Below, piece after piece: positions 23,136-34,600 of a stretch of 64,000 bases of DNA (position 1 is the first letter of the stretch; every line of letters starts with the position of its first letter). A program made the position numbers and the translations under genes. Source of the DNA: Colocasia esculenta (lineage: Eukaryota > Streptophyta > Magnoliopsida > Alismatales > Araceae); assembly GCA_014218235.1 (NCBI GenBank), contig CM024755.1:102900948-102964947 (forward strand). The letters run 5' to 3'. Below the pieces are notes generated by a model. That model ran no database searches. It had not been told where the DNA came from and saw nothing but the letters and a program-made list of their open reading frames with translations.

Positions 23136-23262
23136 GAACTCTTTTGAATTGCATTTCATTGAAACAACTAAGCATATTGCTGATATTTTTACAAAACTTT
23201 TGTGTAATGAAAGATTTTCATCTCTAAGGAGAGTACTTGGACTGTGCTTGTTTGATTCATGA
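23136..23262 (+). pseudogene. C-terminal RNase H fragment of element C
   Basis: About 41 residues with the end-of-pol motif HIADIFTK and the FSSLRRVLGLC tail, closely matching the ends of pol in elements A and N. A stop codon closes the frame at 23262. Confidence 0.8.
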
Positions 23263-24891
23263 CTGATTGTTTGGTAAATTGCTTGCACATGCTTACTTGG
23301 ATGATTTCTTGTTATATGACTTGATAATGCTTGTTGATTGATTACTTCACATCAATGTTTGGTGCACTTGGTGAGGGGGAGGTTGGTTTAAGAATTCATT
23401 GTTTGGAAAGATAAGGTTCAGTGATTCAGAGTTGTCAGAAAAGCTGGGAATATTGGATCCACAGTAATTACTATCTAAGAAGAATGATTCATTGAGAAAG
23501 TCTGTGATTTGGCTTGAATAAGGTTGACACTAATGGCAAGTGAGTTGACACTAATTCTTTTGATCCTGAATTCTTTTCAATTTTTCCAAGTTCTGATCAC
23601 TCTCCTTCTCCTTACATAGATCCACTTTTTGAGGGGGAATAATTTAACTGTGAAGAATTTTTATCTTTGGGAAACTCTTCAGAGGGAGTTAAAATTCTTA
23701 TACTCTAATCTTCATTATCTCTGAGAGTAAAAGAAATGGCTTGTTAATTATAAACTACTAAGTTTCACTTTGAAATTCACTTAGAACACCAAAAAGAGGT
23801 TAAATAATAGTTTTTGAAAATATTGTAGTAGGTGAAAATTACATTCTATTCATTTCTGAAATTCCTATGTATTATGGTCTCTCTGGCAAAATTCTAAAAA
23901 TCATGTGAGTTGTATTGGTTTCAAACTTTTCTTGAGAGGTAAAAGATGTACAAGAATATTTTGTTGTTGTTGCAAAACAATGACTAGACTCTGAGAAACT
24001 GCAAATTCTGATAAAATCAGTTGGTTTTATTATATGTCATGATGAGCTAGTTAATTCTATTTAGGGTTGATAAAATTCTTTTTGTGCTTATTGAGTAACT
24101 GGGAATTTTTCTGTCTAACCAACATGTATCCTCACATGAAAAGTCGCACACAACTCTTAAGACAAGATGATTACCTCACTTGAGTAATCAGGAACTCTAG
24201 TGTGTAAAAAGCATGAGCTCTTGCATGAAAAAGAAAAGGTAAATCTGATTGTTCATCTTTTTATGAAAAAGTAAAATGTTAGTTAAAATTGAAATTAAAA
24301 AAATCTCAAGATAATTTTATTTTAATACATCTTGGATTATTTTTTATATCTATCCAGGGTCACCTTTTTACATGTGTTAGAGTAAGAGTTAATAAGACTG
24401 CAATTTCACTTGAAAGAATTTTTCTCCTGTTACTTTTGCCTCTTAGTTTTCCAGTGTCTTTTAACTAGATAAACTAAAGTTTACAACTTTCAAACCATTA
24501 ATTTCACTAAGAGGAGTATAAAGTGAGGAAAGAGCATAACTCTTTTAACTTCCTCAAAGTTTCCCAAATATACATTTAATCATGGTACATTGCTCCTTTT
24601 CTAATTTTATCTGAACAGTTCACTGAATCCTTCTTGCCAGAGTCGACACATGTTTGGTTAGTGTCGACACATCTTGATCATAACTTTCATTGGAACATGT
24701 TACCTTTCACTGTTCCGCATGCTCACTGTATCGCCTAGGGCAGGTCGACGCTTGACGCTTCTCTTTCTCAAATAGTCTCAACTCATGTGCCCATTCAAAC
24801 TCATTTGAATCCAACTGCTTTTCCTCTTCTTCTGTCCACAAACCCTCATTCTGTGCTTGCAAAATTTCTCCTCCATCTCTCTAATTTCATC
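23263..24891 (+). other. Noncoding pol-to-env spacer of element C
   Basis: AT-rich, no gene seen. It contains ATTGAGTAACTGGG near 24090, the sense version of the block conserved in the spacers of A and N. It also has one GTCGAC pair (24642 and 24663, 21 bp apart) and a further GTCGAC at 24744 shortly before the env-like start. Confidence 0.6.
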
Positions 24892-26770
24892 ATGGCGCCC
24901 AAGATGTCTGCACGTCGTGGTGGCAAGCGGAAGGATGCTGAACTGGATTCTTCCGAACGTCGCACCAAAGTCAGGAACGACCATGGAAAGAGTTCAGCAT
25001 CACAGGAGAAGAAGCCCGCAGTTCCCTCTTTTTCTAGCCGACGATTCTTACATCCAAGATCGGCTAAGGAGAAGACTTTCTCTAAGGGTAAAAAGAAGAC
25101 TGAGTTTGTTGATTTGAGCAGTTCTGATGAGGATGAAAGTGTGCAAGCATCTCATGTTGTGCATTTTGAAGACTCTAGAGAAGAAAACCCTAATGTTCAG
25201 AGTTCAATCCAGTCTTCTGATGTTCAGGGCTCGAATGATCAAGAAGATTCACACTCTAAGGGATCCCGGGACAGTACTCCAATTTGCACAGATGGTTCTG
25301 AAAATTAAATTTCTCAAGGGAATAAGACTGTAGTTGGAGACTTGCTTGGGACAGCAGCAAGCAGTGAGTCGAAATCACAGAGCATAGGTCAACCCTCAAA
25401 ATCAAAAATTGGGGCAACATATATTGATATTGAGACCAGCCAGGCCCAAGAAGCAGTTCCACTAACAACAGAGAACAAACAAATTCTGCATCCAAGAACT
25501 ATGGATGTTTATGATGAAAGTATGCGTTCTGTTTTTCCAGGGTTGATTGAATTTCAGGGTTGGACAAGTTTTGTAAGTGAGCATAGAATTTTTTATCCAA
25601 TTTTGGTTCAAGAATTCTACAAGAATTTAGTTAGCAAGGAACACATCCTAGAGTCCACTGTTAGAGGGATTCACATAATTCTCATCACAGACTTTGTGAG
25701 TGAAGCTTTGAGTATTCCTAATGAAGGTCATAATCCACATGATTATACTTTCTGTCTACATGAAGCATATTCCCTCATGACAGGGTTAGAGCATGATAAG
25801 GAAAATATTATCCAGACAAGGGTGTCCAACATAACTGCCAACAAATTGTCACCACTGAATAGAGTCCTTCACCACATTTGCACTACTATTTTGACACCTC
25901 AAGGAGGATGGAGGCATAGAGTCACAGGCCTTCAAAGATTTCTTCTCTACTGTTTGATCACTAGAGAGAAGATAAACCTGTCAACTATCTTTTGCCAGCT
26001 TTTCCATGAATCCACAAGGCCTGAGCTCAGAAGAAGTCTACCATATGCAGCTCATTTGTCTAGCATTTTCCCAAAAAGCAAAGATTCCCCTTGAGAACAC
26101 AAAGTCAAGAGTAATCTCAAAATATAACATCTATTGTCTGGCACACATATTGAAGTTTATAAAGCTCAAACTAGAAGGAGTCCAGTTGGTGAGAGGACCA
26201 ACTTCCTCTCAAGTTAATGGGTCTGAAGAAGTTGTTGTGGAACAACCACCTCAAGAACAAAATGAAGGTCAGTCCTATGCTGAACAGCAGGGAGATGAAC
26301 TTGATAATCAAAGATTTCAGATGGTTGAGGATAATCCTTCACCCACACCATCTTTTGCTCCCAGATCCTTCCCTTCAATTCCAAGATTTGATGACCTAGG
26401 TGTGGATCCTCCTCATTTGTCTCCTGTTGGAAATCTGAACACCCTTAGAGAGTATCATATGGCCATGCCTGGTCATCTCAGATCCATGAGACATGATTTT
26501 GACTAGGTTTGGAAGTTACATGGAGATACAGAAACAACTGAAAGCACCCATGCCACTTCTTCCACTGCTGCACCACCCATGCCTCACAGAATAGGTAAGG
26601 TCCCAGTTGTTGTCTCTGCAAAATTAGAGGAAATGCAAAGCTTTCTGAACACTAGACTTAATGCAATTCAGATTTACCTTTGAGACAACTGTGATGATCT
26701 GAAAGCAAGACTGGCAAGGATTGAGCACAGGCTCATTATGCATCTACCTCCACCTCCTCCTTCCCCTTAG
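24892..26770 (+). pseudogene. Env-like ORF of element C
   Basis: It opens with Met-Ala-Pro-Lys at 24892. An in-frame TAA at 25306 (probably from a Gln codon) and a shift near 26080 break it, with two more stops near 26504 and 26680. The conserved centre includes GWTSFVSEHRIFYPILVQEF, LHEAYSLMTGLE, RVLHHICTTILTPQGG and RSLPYAAHLSSIF. The C-terminus is a short amphipathic coil followed by a Pro-rich end (PPPPPSP). It is the best-preserved match to the ORF of element B. Confidence 0.75.
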
Positions 26771-26794
26771 TGATTCTTATGTTTTGATAATGTC

Positions 26795-27057
26795 AAAGAG
26801 GGAGACATTTCATAGAGAGACTTTTGACTTTGATTGTATTTCTATTTTCAGAAGTGATGTTTTCTGTTTGTAAAATTTTTACATGAAATGAAATGAAATC
26901 GTCTATGTGCTTATCATGTCATGTGTGGATTGTTCTTGTGTGGATTACTTGTGCTTGTATGATGACTTGTGTACTTGTGTGTTGTCCATATATAATTAAT
27001 TAAGTCACATTCAAAATTTCTATGAATCATTGTTGCCATCATCAAAAAGGGGGAGAT
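26795..27057 (+). other. Duplicated polypurine tract, element C
   Basis: AAAGAGGGAGA at 26795-26805 and AAAAAGGGGGAGAT at 27044-27057, the latter directly before the LTR. The region between is noncoding. Confidence 0.75.
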
Positions 27058-28158
27058 TGTTGTGTCCCTAGTTTTGATGATGTCATGAGCCAAGCAAAAG
27101 TGTCATAAATATCTAAGAATTCTTCTAATACAAGTTTTTATATGACAGGAAAATTCACAAAGTTAAAAGATATTATGTGTGTTGACACGTGTTGCTTCAT
27201 AAGTCAACACACATGTCTCAGTGGGTGAGTTACTGGAGAAAGTGAACCACTTGAGTCGACACTACCCAAAGGTTAGGTCGACACTTGATATTTTTTTAGT
27301 AGCACAAAAGTATAAAGAATTGCATAAAGTCGACTCTAGTTGAAGATCAGGTCGACACTAGTTGGTTTTCTTGTTAGCATTGAAGGGAAAGAATCGCATA
27401 AGGTCGACTCTAGAGCAGAGAGCTTGAGAGCTGAGAAGAACATGCTTCGGTACAGTTTGCTCATCAAGAAGAAAATATGCTGGATCGTTTCTTCATCCTG
27501 TGTGAAGCCTTGTTGCTGATCAATTGAAGCAGAGCATCAGAATTCCATACAATTCATAGGCAATTGATTCTTAAGCTGCGGCCAGAAGAAGACCCTGATG
27601 AATTCAAGCCTAGAGAAGACTCAATTAGGAATTTTGGCAAAAATCTGATCAGATCTGAACTCCAGTGAAACAACAGAAAGAGTGTTTGCTAAAATTTTGC
27701 ATGCCTTTAGCGATTTCTCTTGTGTGATTTTTTCTATTTCTTCTGAATACCAAATTGCTTGGTTGTTTGCTCCAGTTGGAGTAGAAGAACTGATCCTACA
27801 CTTTGTGTGTGAGGATTGAGAGATTGTTATAATATCGAAGCTATGAATCATATGTATTGAAGCTGTGAATCATCAGGTTGTATGAAGCTGTGAATCTACG
27901 GGTGTGTGAGTGTTTCACACTCTTGGATTGTTGAGTGAAACCTCACTTAGTTTAGTGAGGGGTGGATGTAGCCACACTGGAGCCGAACCACTTTAAAAAT
28001 CATGCGTGCATTGTGTGGTGTGTTGTGCATTTGCTAAATTACTTTGTCTTGTTGATATTAATAGCTCTTTTATATCTTAAGGTCTGGTTCAGGTTCTTAA
28101 ATTTTTTAAGAGGTTAATATTTATTCACCCCCTCTAGATATTCATTCCATACCCAACA
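27058..28158 (+). repeat. 3' LTR of element C
   Basis: 1101 bp from TGTTGTG to CCCAACA. Its U3 holds the decayed palindrome array. Its right end lies 522 bp before the RBM34-like start codon, in the same orientation as the gene. Confidence 0.85.
27181..27408 (+). promoter_or_regulatory. Decayed four-unit palindrome array in U3 of element C
   Basis: GTCGAC cores start at 27255/27277, 27329/27351 and 27403. A first pair reads GTTGAC (27181) and GTCAAC (27203). Pairs are 22 bp apart and unit starts are exactly 74 bp apart (27181, 27255, 27329, 27403). The GTTGAC and GTCAAC forms are what CpG deamination of GTCGAC would give. The second member of the last unit is no longer recognisable. Confidence 0.75.
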
Positions 28159-28189
28159 ATGTATGTTTGATTTTTTTCATTGAATTTTA

Positions 28190-28602
28190 ATTTTTTAATA
28201 TTCTATTATATTTATTTGAATTATAAAAAAATTAAATAGATCAAATTATGAAGAATTATAAAGTCGCTATTTTGATTTTTTAATTAAAATTATAATTTTT
28301 TTGAATGAAAAATTTAATTTTTTATTAGTAAAAGATATAATTTTTGATATTTTTATTAGATTTAAATAAATGATATTTATTTATTTACATAGAATATCTT
28401 AAATAAATAAAATAACAAATTATAATACTTACTTAAACGTGTTGTCCACACGAATCAGGGCGAATCGGATCCGAATCGCTGGATGCTATCCGATTCGGTC
28501 GGTTCTCGTGTGAACCCACCAAATCAAGCGAATTACGTATCATTTTTTTCGTGATTCGCGTCAATTCGGTCAAATCGAACTAATTCGATTTGGCATACCA
28601 TG
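28190..28602 (+). repeat. hAT-derived fragment upstream of the RBM34-like gene
   Basis: AT-rich core (28190-28440) related to the cores at 33490-33750 and 51930-52160. A subterminal region rich in GAATCGG/CCGATTC motifs follows, ending GGCATACCATG at 28602, the reverse complement of an hAT terminus (CATGGTATGCC). The left end is missing; LTR C ends 31 bp before the recognisable core. Confidence 0.6.
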
Positions 28603-28680
28603 CTAACAAGTAACAACTAGTCCACCACTTCGTTCCGTCGCTCGGAAATCAAACGAAAACCAAACCCCCAGAAACCGACG
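28603..28680 (+). promoter_or_regulatory. Remaining non-transposon 5' flank and probable 5' UTR
   Basis: Only 78 bp lie between the hAT end and the start codon. No TATA box is obvious. The start context is favourable (GACGATGGGG). Confidence 0.4.
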
Positions 28681-31600
28681 ATGGGGAAGAAGAAGACCAG
28701 GGAGGAAGCGCCGGCGGACACCCTCTCTGACGCCTTCAAATCCCTTTTCGCCGCCGACAACCCTTTCCGGCGAAAACCAGAGCCCAAGACGCCAGCCCCG
28801 CCGCCGCCGCCGCCGCAGCAGCAGCAGCAAGGATTAGGGTTTCTTCCTGCGGCACCGATGCCGGCCCGGCTGCTGGAACCCCAATCGATGGGAGGAATCG
28901 CCTCAGCGAACGCGGCGCTGGCGAGGTCGAACCAAAGAAGCGGAAGGAGCCAATCTCCCCTGCCGACTCGGCTGGAATCGTCCCTGACGCTACGAAGAAG
29001 AAAAGAAAGAGTAACGAGGGCGAGGAAGCGGCGGAGGCCCCCAGCAAGAGGAGGAAGAAGAGGAAAAGGGACGAGCTCGAAGTGGAGTACGAGATGAGGA
29101 AATTGGGTTATGTGGAAGGCCAGAAGGATGCTTCTGACAAAGGGGAGGAGGAGGGGAAAGGCGGTCTCCCCGTGGCCGTGGGGCAAAAGAGGAAAGAGAT
29201 GGACGAAGGTAAGGAAATGGTGGTGGAGAAGGAGTCCTTCGACGACGAGAGTAAGCTCGCAAGGACGGTATTCGTGGGGAACCTGCCGCTGAAGACGAAA
29301 AGGAAGGCGCTTTTGAAAGAGTTCAAGAGGTTCGGGGAGGTCGAGTCGATTAGGATACGCTCGGTTCCCATCTTGGATGTGAGTTTTTCGTTTTTCTGTT
29401 GTGTTATTAAGCATTTAATTTTTGTTAATTTCTGCATTACTTTTCTTTTTCAATATCTAGTTTACTGACGGAAATGGATATTCTCTCTCCTCCAATTTCT
29501 ATTTATCAGAGCAAAATTCCGAGGAAAGGCGCCATAATCAAGGGGAAGTTGAACGATGCAGTGGACAGGTATGGAGTTAGGATTCCACTTGCGGCAGAAT
29601 CTTCACTTGGTTTTGTTTTTGGCCATTTGAACTTTCATGTGTCCCTTATTTACTTATATTTGCAAATTTTGATTTCTTGTATGTTTTGACTTGGTGTGTT
29701 AGGTTTGATTTAGAAGCTAGATTTTGATTGGAGCATGGTGCTTTAGGAGTTCATGGAGATACCTGCATCAGTTCTTATGATTACATTATTTGAGAATGAT
29801 GATTTCTTGGGCTTCTTTGTTTTATATTATCGTTATATTTTGTATTTTTTACGTAAATGAGCAACTTAGATGTTCTTCTAGAATGTGGGCAATATTCCGT
29901 TGATAAGGAAAATTTTAAGTTCATTGCATTTACCTGGCTCTCTCTACTTAGTGCTGGTTGAAAAGATAGAACAGTTGAGAATTGTAGCTTGCACATTCCT
30001 AGGAGGATAAAAGATGGGAAAAAAATAGACTCCTACTTTAGCTGATTGGAAATGCATTATGCAGGCATACTTGAACAGCTGAGTGTGTATTGGAAGAAAC
30101 CTGAGGTGAATCTAAAGGTAAAACGGTTTCAAGAAAATAGACTGGGTGGTGGATAATGAAATTAATTTTTTTTCTTTCTAAAAATGAAGATATTTTCAAT
30201 TATGTGTAAATAATAAAATGGTTGAATCTTGAAAGAAAACAAAACTGGAGATATTGTCAAGCATGGGTAAAGAATAAAATGATTGAATCTTGAGAAAACA
30301 AAACTGTAAGAGAGAATAGTAAGAAAATAGTTAATGAAGCTGAGTCAAAGGTTTTTAAGGGATTATATCATAAGTTAGAAACTTGAAAGAGAGGAGATAC
30401 ATCTAAACTTCCGACGAAGGGTTAAAACAAGGAAGTATTTAGATCATTGTTTATGTATTAAGCATGAGGATCCTAGGGGTTCTAATTAATGATTTTGTGA
30501 TCAAGGAAATGGTATGTACTTATTTTGAAAAGTGGTCAAATGGAGATCTCTTTTTGGGCCTTTCCTTTGAGGTATGCATGAGTCAATTAGTACAAATAAT
30601 TAGCAGTATGTTCGGTATTGTTGTAGAGCTTTATAAATCAAGGTTGCTTGATAAAGGATGAAAATAAGTAATGTCCTTGGACCAGGCAAGGTGCCTATTG
30701 GAGTCTGAAAAAGCATAGGATGTGTTATTAAGTGGTTGTCTAGACTTTTTAATAGGATTTTGAAGTGAGAAGAAAGCTAGATGATTGGAGGGAAGGTACT
30801 GCAGCTTCTTTTCTAAGAAATGAAAGAATATGCAAAATTGCAACAGTTGTCATGGCGTTGGAAGTATGGTCATTCTATGAAGCGTTAGGCCCTTATTGGA
30901 GTAGAAGCAGCATCATAGACTTATGACTGCTGTCTTTGGAAATCAATTTTGATTCACTTAACATACTTCAATTACAAAAGCTGTTATGTTATTGAGGCGA
31001 TTGATAGAGAGGTGTAGATAGAGACGAGGAACGGTCTGCATATGATTCACATGGATTTAAAGAACATGGAATGCAAAATTGGCCGATCGGGATCGGGATC
31101 GGCCGATTCGGATCAGAATCTATCCGGGGGGAATGCCGAGGGGGGGGAATAGGCCAGAACTGGCCCGGATTGGGTTGGATCGGCTGATCCCGGCTGATTC
31201 CGGGCCGATCCGATCCGATTCCAGATCGGGATCGGGGGGGGGGGTCTGATCTTGGACCCTGATCCGATACAGAATTCCATGTTAAAGAGGGCCTATGGTT
31301 ACCTTCAAAAAGAAAAGAAGGCCTATGATCAAGTTCAAACCTGTCATTATGGGATTACATTACTGCCTCAAGGGTAAGTTCTCAGTTCTTACCTCTTTAC
31401 TATAATGATTTTTTTAAGAAAGTAGGTTGGCTTATCAATTTTACTGGTAAATAGAGAGATATGACCAAGACAATGTAAAAAGACATTCCTCACCACACCT
31501 CACTAGACAAGAGGAAAATAGTTGTGATTTCATAAACCCTACACCATGACTGGAAGACATTTGCGAATTAAATCTGTTCCAATTATACAAGGAATGAAGA

Positions 31601-34600
31601 GCCTAGGGTTTAAATATTCTCAACATAGGCATCACTTCCTTGGATTATTGGATTGCTCCTTTCCTTCTATGTACTCCAGAGGATAGCATGTGGGATAGGA
31701 GCAACAGCATCTTCTGTATTCCTTTATGAAGCTTGGAACTAAAAGTTTTGTAAAAAAACCACGGTTACTAAACTGTTGCAAAAGAATGCTGAAAATTCTC
31801 CACACCTCTTTACTGATGGAAATAGAACAAAAAATGATCCACGCCTTCATAAGCTTAATCACACAAGACATGGAAGAGATCATTTACTCCTGCTTGTAAC
31901 CTTCAATGGGGATTTGACCTTCCACACCTACTTTATTTTTGACGTGTAGTGAGGTCCCCCGTACCAAGAAGTATGTGGACTGGTTAGAAAATAAATCATA
32001 ATTAGTAGACCAGCTGACAAAGTCCTTATGAAAACAACAAACTGAAGCCTCTTCAGGAATTGTAGCAGGAATAAGTACTCCTCTGAGTAATCATCCTTTA
32101 GATTCCTCCTAAGGATAATGTGCCACCAAGTATGAAGCATTTCAGTCTCAAAATAATCACTGACTGTATACCACTTCTCAACTGCCGGGCAGAAAATCAG
32201 TGTCCTGACAATATTCCACCTTTATTTTCATTTCCAGCTTAACCATCTCTTAATTTTTATGATATTTTTCCACACTGGAGACAGCATGGTATTATCATCA
32301 GCATGAAAAAGAATTGGTGGTGGTTCTGGTATTGAAACCTTGAACAGCATGCTTCTACAGAGAGAAGGGCCATCCGAAAGTAAAGCCTCCTGTAAGAAGT
32401 TTTTCTAGATTTTGTCTGTTCTCTGTATGACCTTGATAGGATTCATAAAAAATGAAAAAGATTGATGTATAATGAATCAGGATTGTGGAGAACACTGAAT
32501 TTAGAATACTCTTCAATCTGAATGTTTCAGATTTTTGAAAATGTAATAGGTCAATCCAGATGTCTAATGGATGACCTTTCCACTTAATTTAATATAGGGA
32601 TTTTTACATTACCCCCTGAAATCTAATGATATTCCAAATATCACCCTGGAATTCCTAAAAATGCCTTCAAATCTACTGCCATTTGTAAAAAGCCCCTGTT
32701 GTCTGTTCGTGTTAGAGATGATGATCTTAACTAGGGTTAAAGGTAACCCTACATGAAAAATGTCATTTCTGCCCCTACTTGCTGTGTAGAGCGGTTGGCT
32801 CCTCTATGGGGTTTATTTGGATTTGGGTGTTTATAGTCCCTTTGCCACCATTGGGCCTGAGAGGAGGAAGATGACGTGTTGTTGGGCAGGCAGGGGTTGT
32901 TGAGTAGGCACCAGAGAGAGGGGCGTGGTCGGTGGCCTCCGCTTCCATCACCACCCCCATCTGTCTCACACTCTCTTTCTTTCTTTCTCTCTTTCCCCCT
33001 CTGTTTCTCCCTATCTCGTTTGGACTCCGAAGGGCCCTTGGAGGGAGGTGTTGGTGCCGGAAGCCACAAGGGTGGAGGCGAGGTGGAGGCAAGGTTTGCC
33101 ATATCGGATCTCGACTTTGTCTCGGGAGGGTCAAAGAGAAGAGATCTCGGAGAGATCTCGGGAGATCAGGATAACATAAAAGTGTGGATCACATAGGTTC
33201 ACATGGATAATTCCTTAAGGAACATAGATAATTACATACATTCTCAAGCCTCAACCTATGTCACATATATCATACAACAAGAGTGTGAGAATTGGACTTC
33301 GAGATGTGCATTTTGATTTTTCTCTCCTTAGGATTCTAGTTTATTTTCAATTAGAAAGTGAAAAATCTCATGAGTTTAGGTGATGATAGCTTAGGTTTGA
33401 CCAAATCCTGAGAGGTCTCAAGCAGACTAAGTGCTGTCAGTAGGAGAGTGGCTCTCTTGGAGAAGTCATATACACGTTTGACTTTTTTTACCGGACTTTA
33501 GATTTTTAGTATTCTATTAGGTTTATTTGAATTATGAAATTTTTAGATATGCCAAATTATAACAAATTATGAAAGATTAGAAAGTTACTATTTTGATTGG
33601 AACCATCGAAATCACGATTTTCTTCTTGGATGGGAGAGTTGACTTTTTATTTGTAAGAGATATGATTTTTTTGATATTTTTATTAGATTCAAATGGGGGG
33701 TACTTCCTTATTTACATGTAATATCTTAAGTAAATGAAACAATAAATTAAACCCTAAACCCTAAACCCTAAATTATAACATTTACTTAAATGATATTCAT
33801 GTAAATAAGAAGTCCTGACAACCCTGCCTGAAGAGGATCCTAACTGACAACCCTGCCTGAACCCTGAAGACATATCTCGGGCATCTCGTTTCTCGGGGAG
33901 GGGCCGAGACCGAGAATCTCGCGAGATTGCATACCATGGGTGGAGGGGGTTTCACGAGAGAGAGAGAGAGAACTTGGTGTGTGCGGAGCTACTGCTGGAG
34001 ACGTGTATAGAACCAGGCCTTTCATCCATGTACATAGCCACTCCAGGTGCCGCCATAGAGCTGCTGTTGGGAGGCCCTCACTCAAGCTGCTTGGTGTGCT
34101 AGGATGAGGAATAAGAGGCCTAAGCCACCTGCTCTGGGGGTTCTCTGCATGAACTCATACCTCATCGATCTGCCTTCCTGTAGCAAGGATGTAATACATG
34201 TAAATAAGGAAGTACCTCCATTTGAATCCAATAAAAATATATAAAAAAATCATATCTCTTACCAATAAAAAGTCAACTTTACCATCTAAGAAGAAAATCG
34301 CGATTCTGGTTATTTCATCAAAATGTCAACTTTCTAATTCCTCATAATTTGACATAACTAAAAAATTCATAATTCAAATAAAGCACATAGAATACTAAAA
34401 ATTTCAAAATTTGGTGAAATAAGTCAAACGTACATGTGAGTGTGACCCCTTTGGAGAAGTCACATGTATGTTTGAATTATTTCACTGGACTTTCAATTTT
34501 TAGTATTTGACTCAGTTTACTTGAATACTTTATTTTAACTCTTAGATACACATGGTTGATTTACCTGGATCTTTTGCGGGAAAAGTGTATTTGAGTTCCA

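Larger units (their letters stand above)
23136..28158 (+). mobile_element. Sirevirus remnant C (plus strand, 3' half)
   Basis: It starts abruptly inside RNase H, then has a spacer, an env-like ORF, polypurine tracts and one LTR ending CCCAACA at 28158. It is oriented opposite to A, B and N. Gag, PBS and most of pol are absent. Divergence from A/B is substantial, and the ORF and palindromes are decayed. Confidence 0.85.

Noticed and set aside
28603..29414. Minus-strand ORFs opposite the first RBM34-like exon
   Set aside because: GC-rich antisense frames of a real exon. The plus-strand product has recognisable RRM motifs.
32590..32765. Possible Mutator-like terminus (GGGATTTTTACATTACCCCC)
   Set aside because: No second terminus or 9-bp duplication was found in the window, so I do not list it as an element.
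32749..33196. ORFs on both strands in GC-rich DNA before the 849-bp hAT element
   Set aside because: No family pattern, overlapping frames, and the hAT terminus runs through them.
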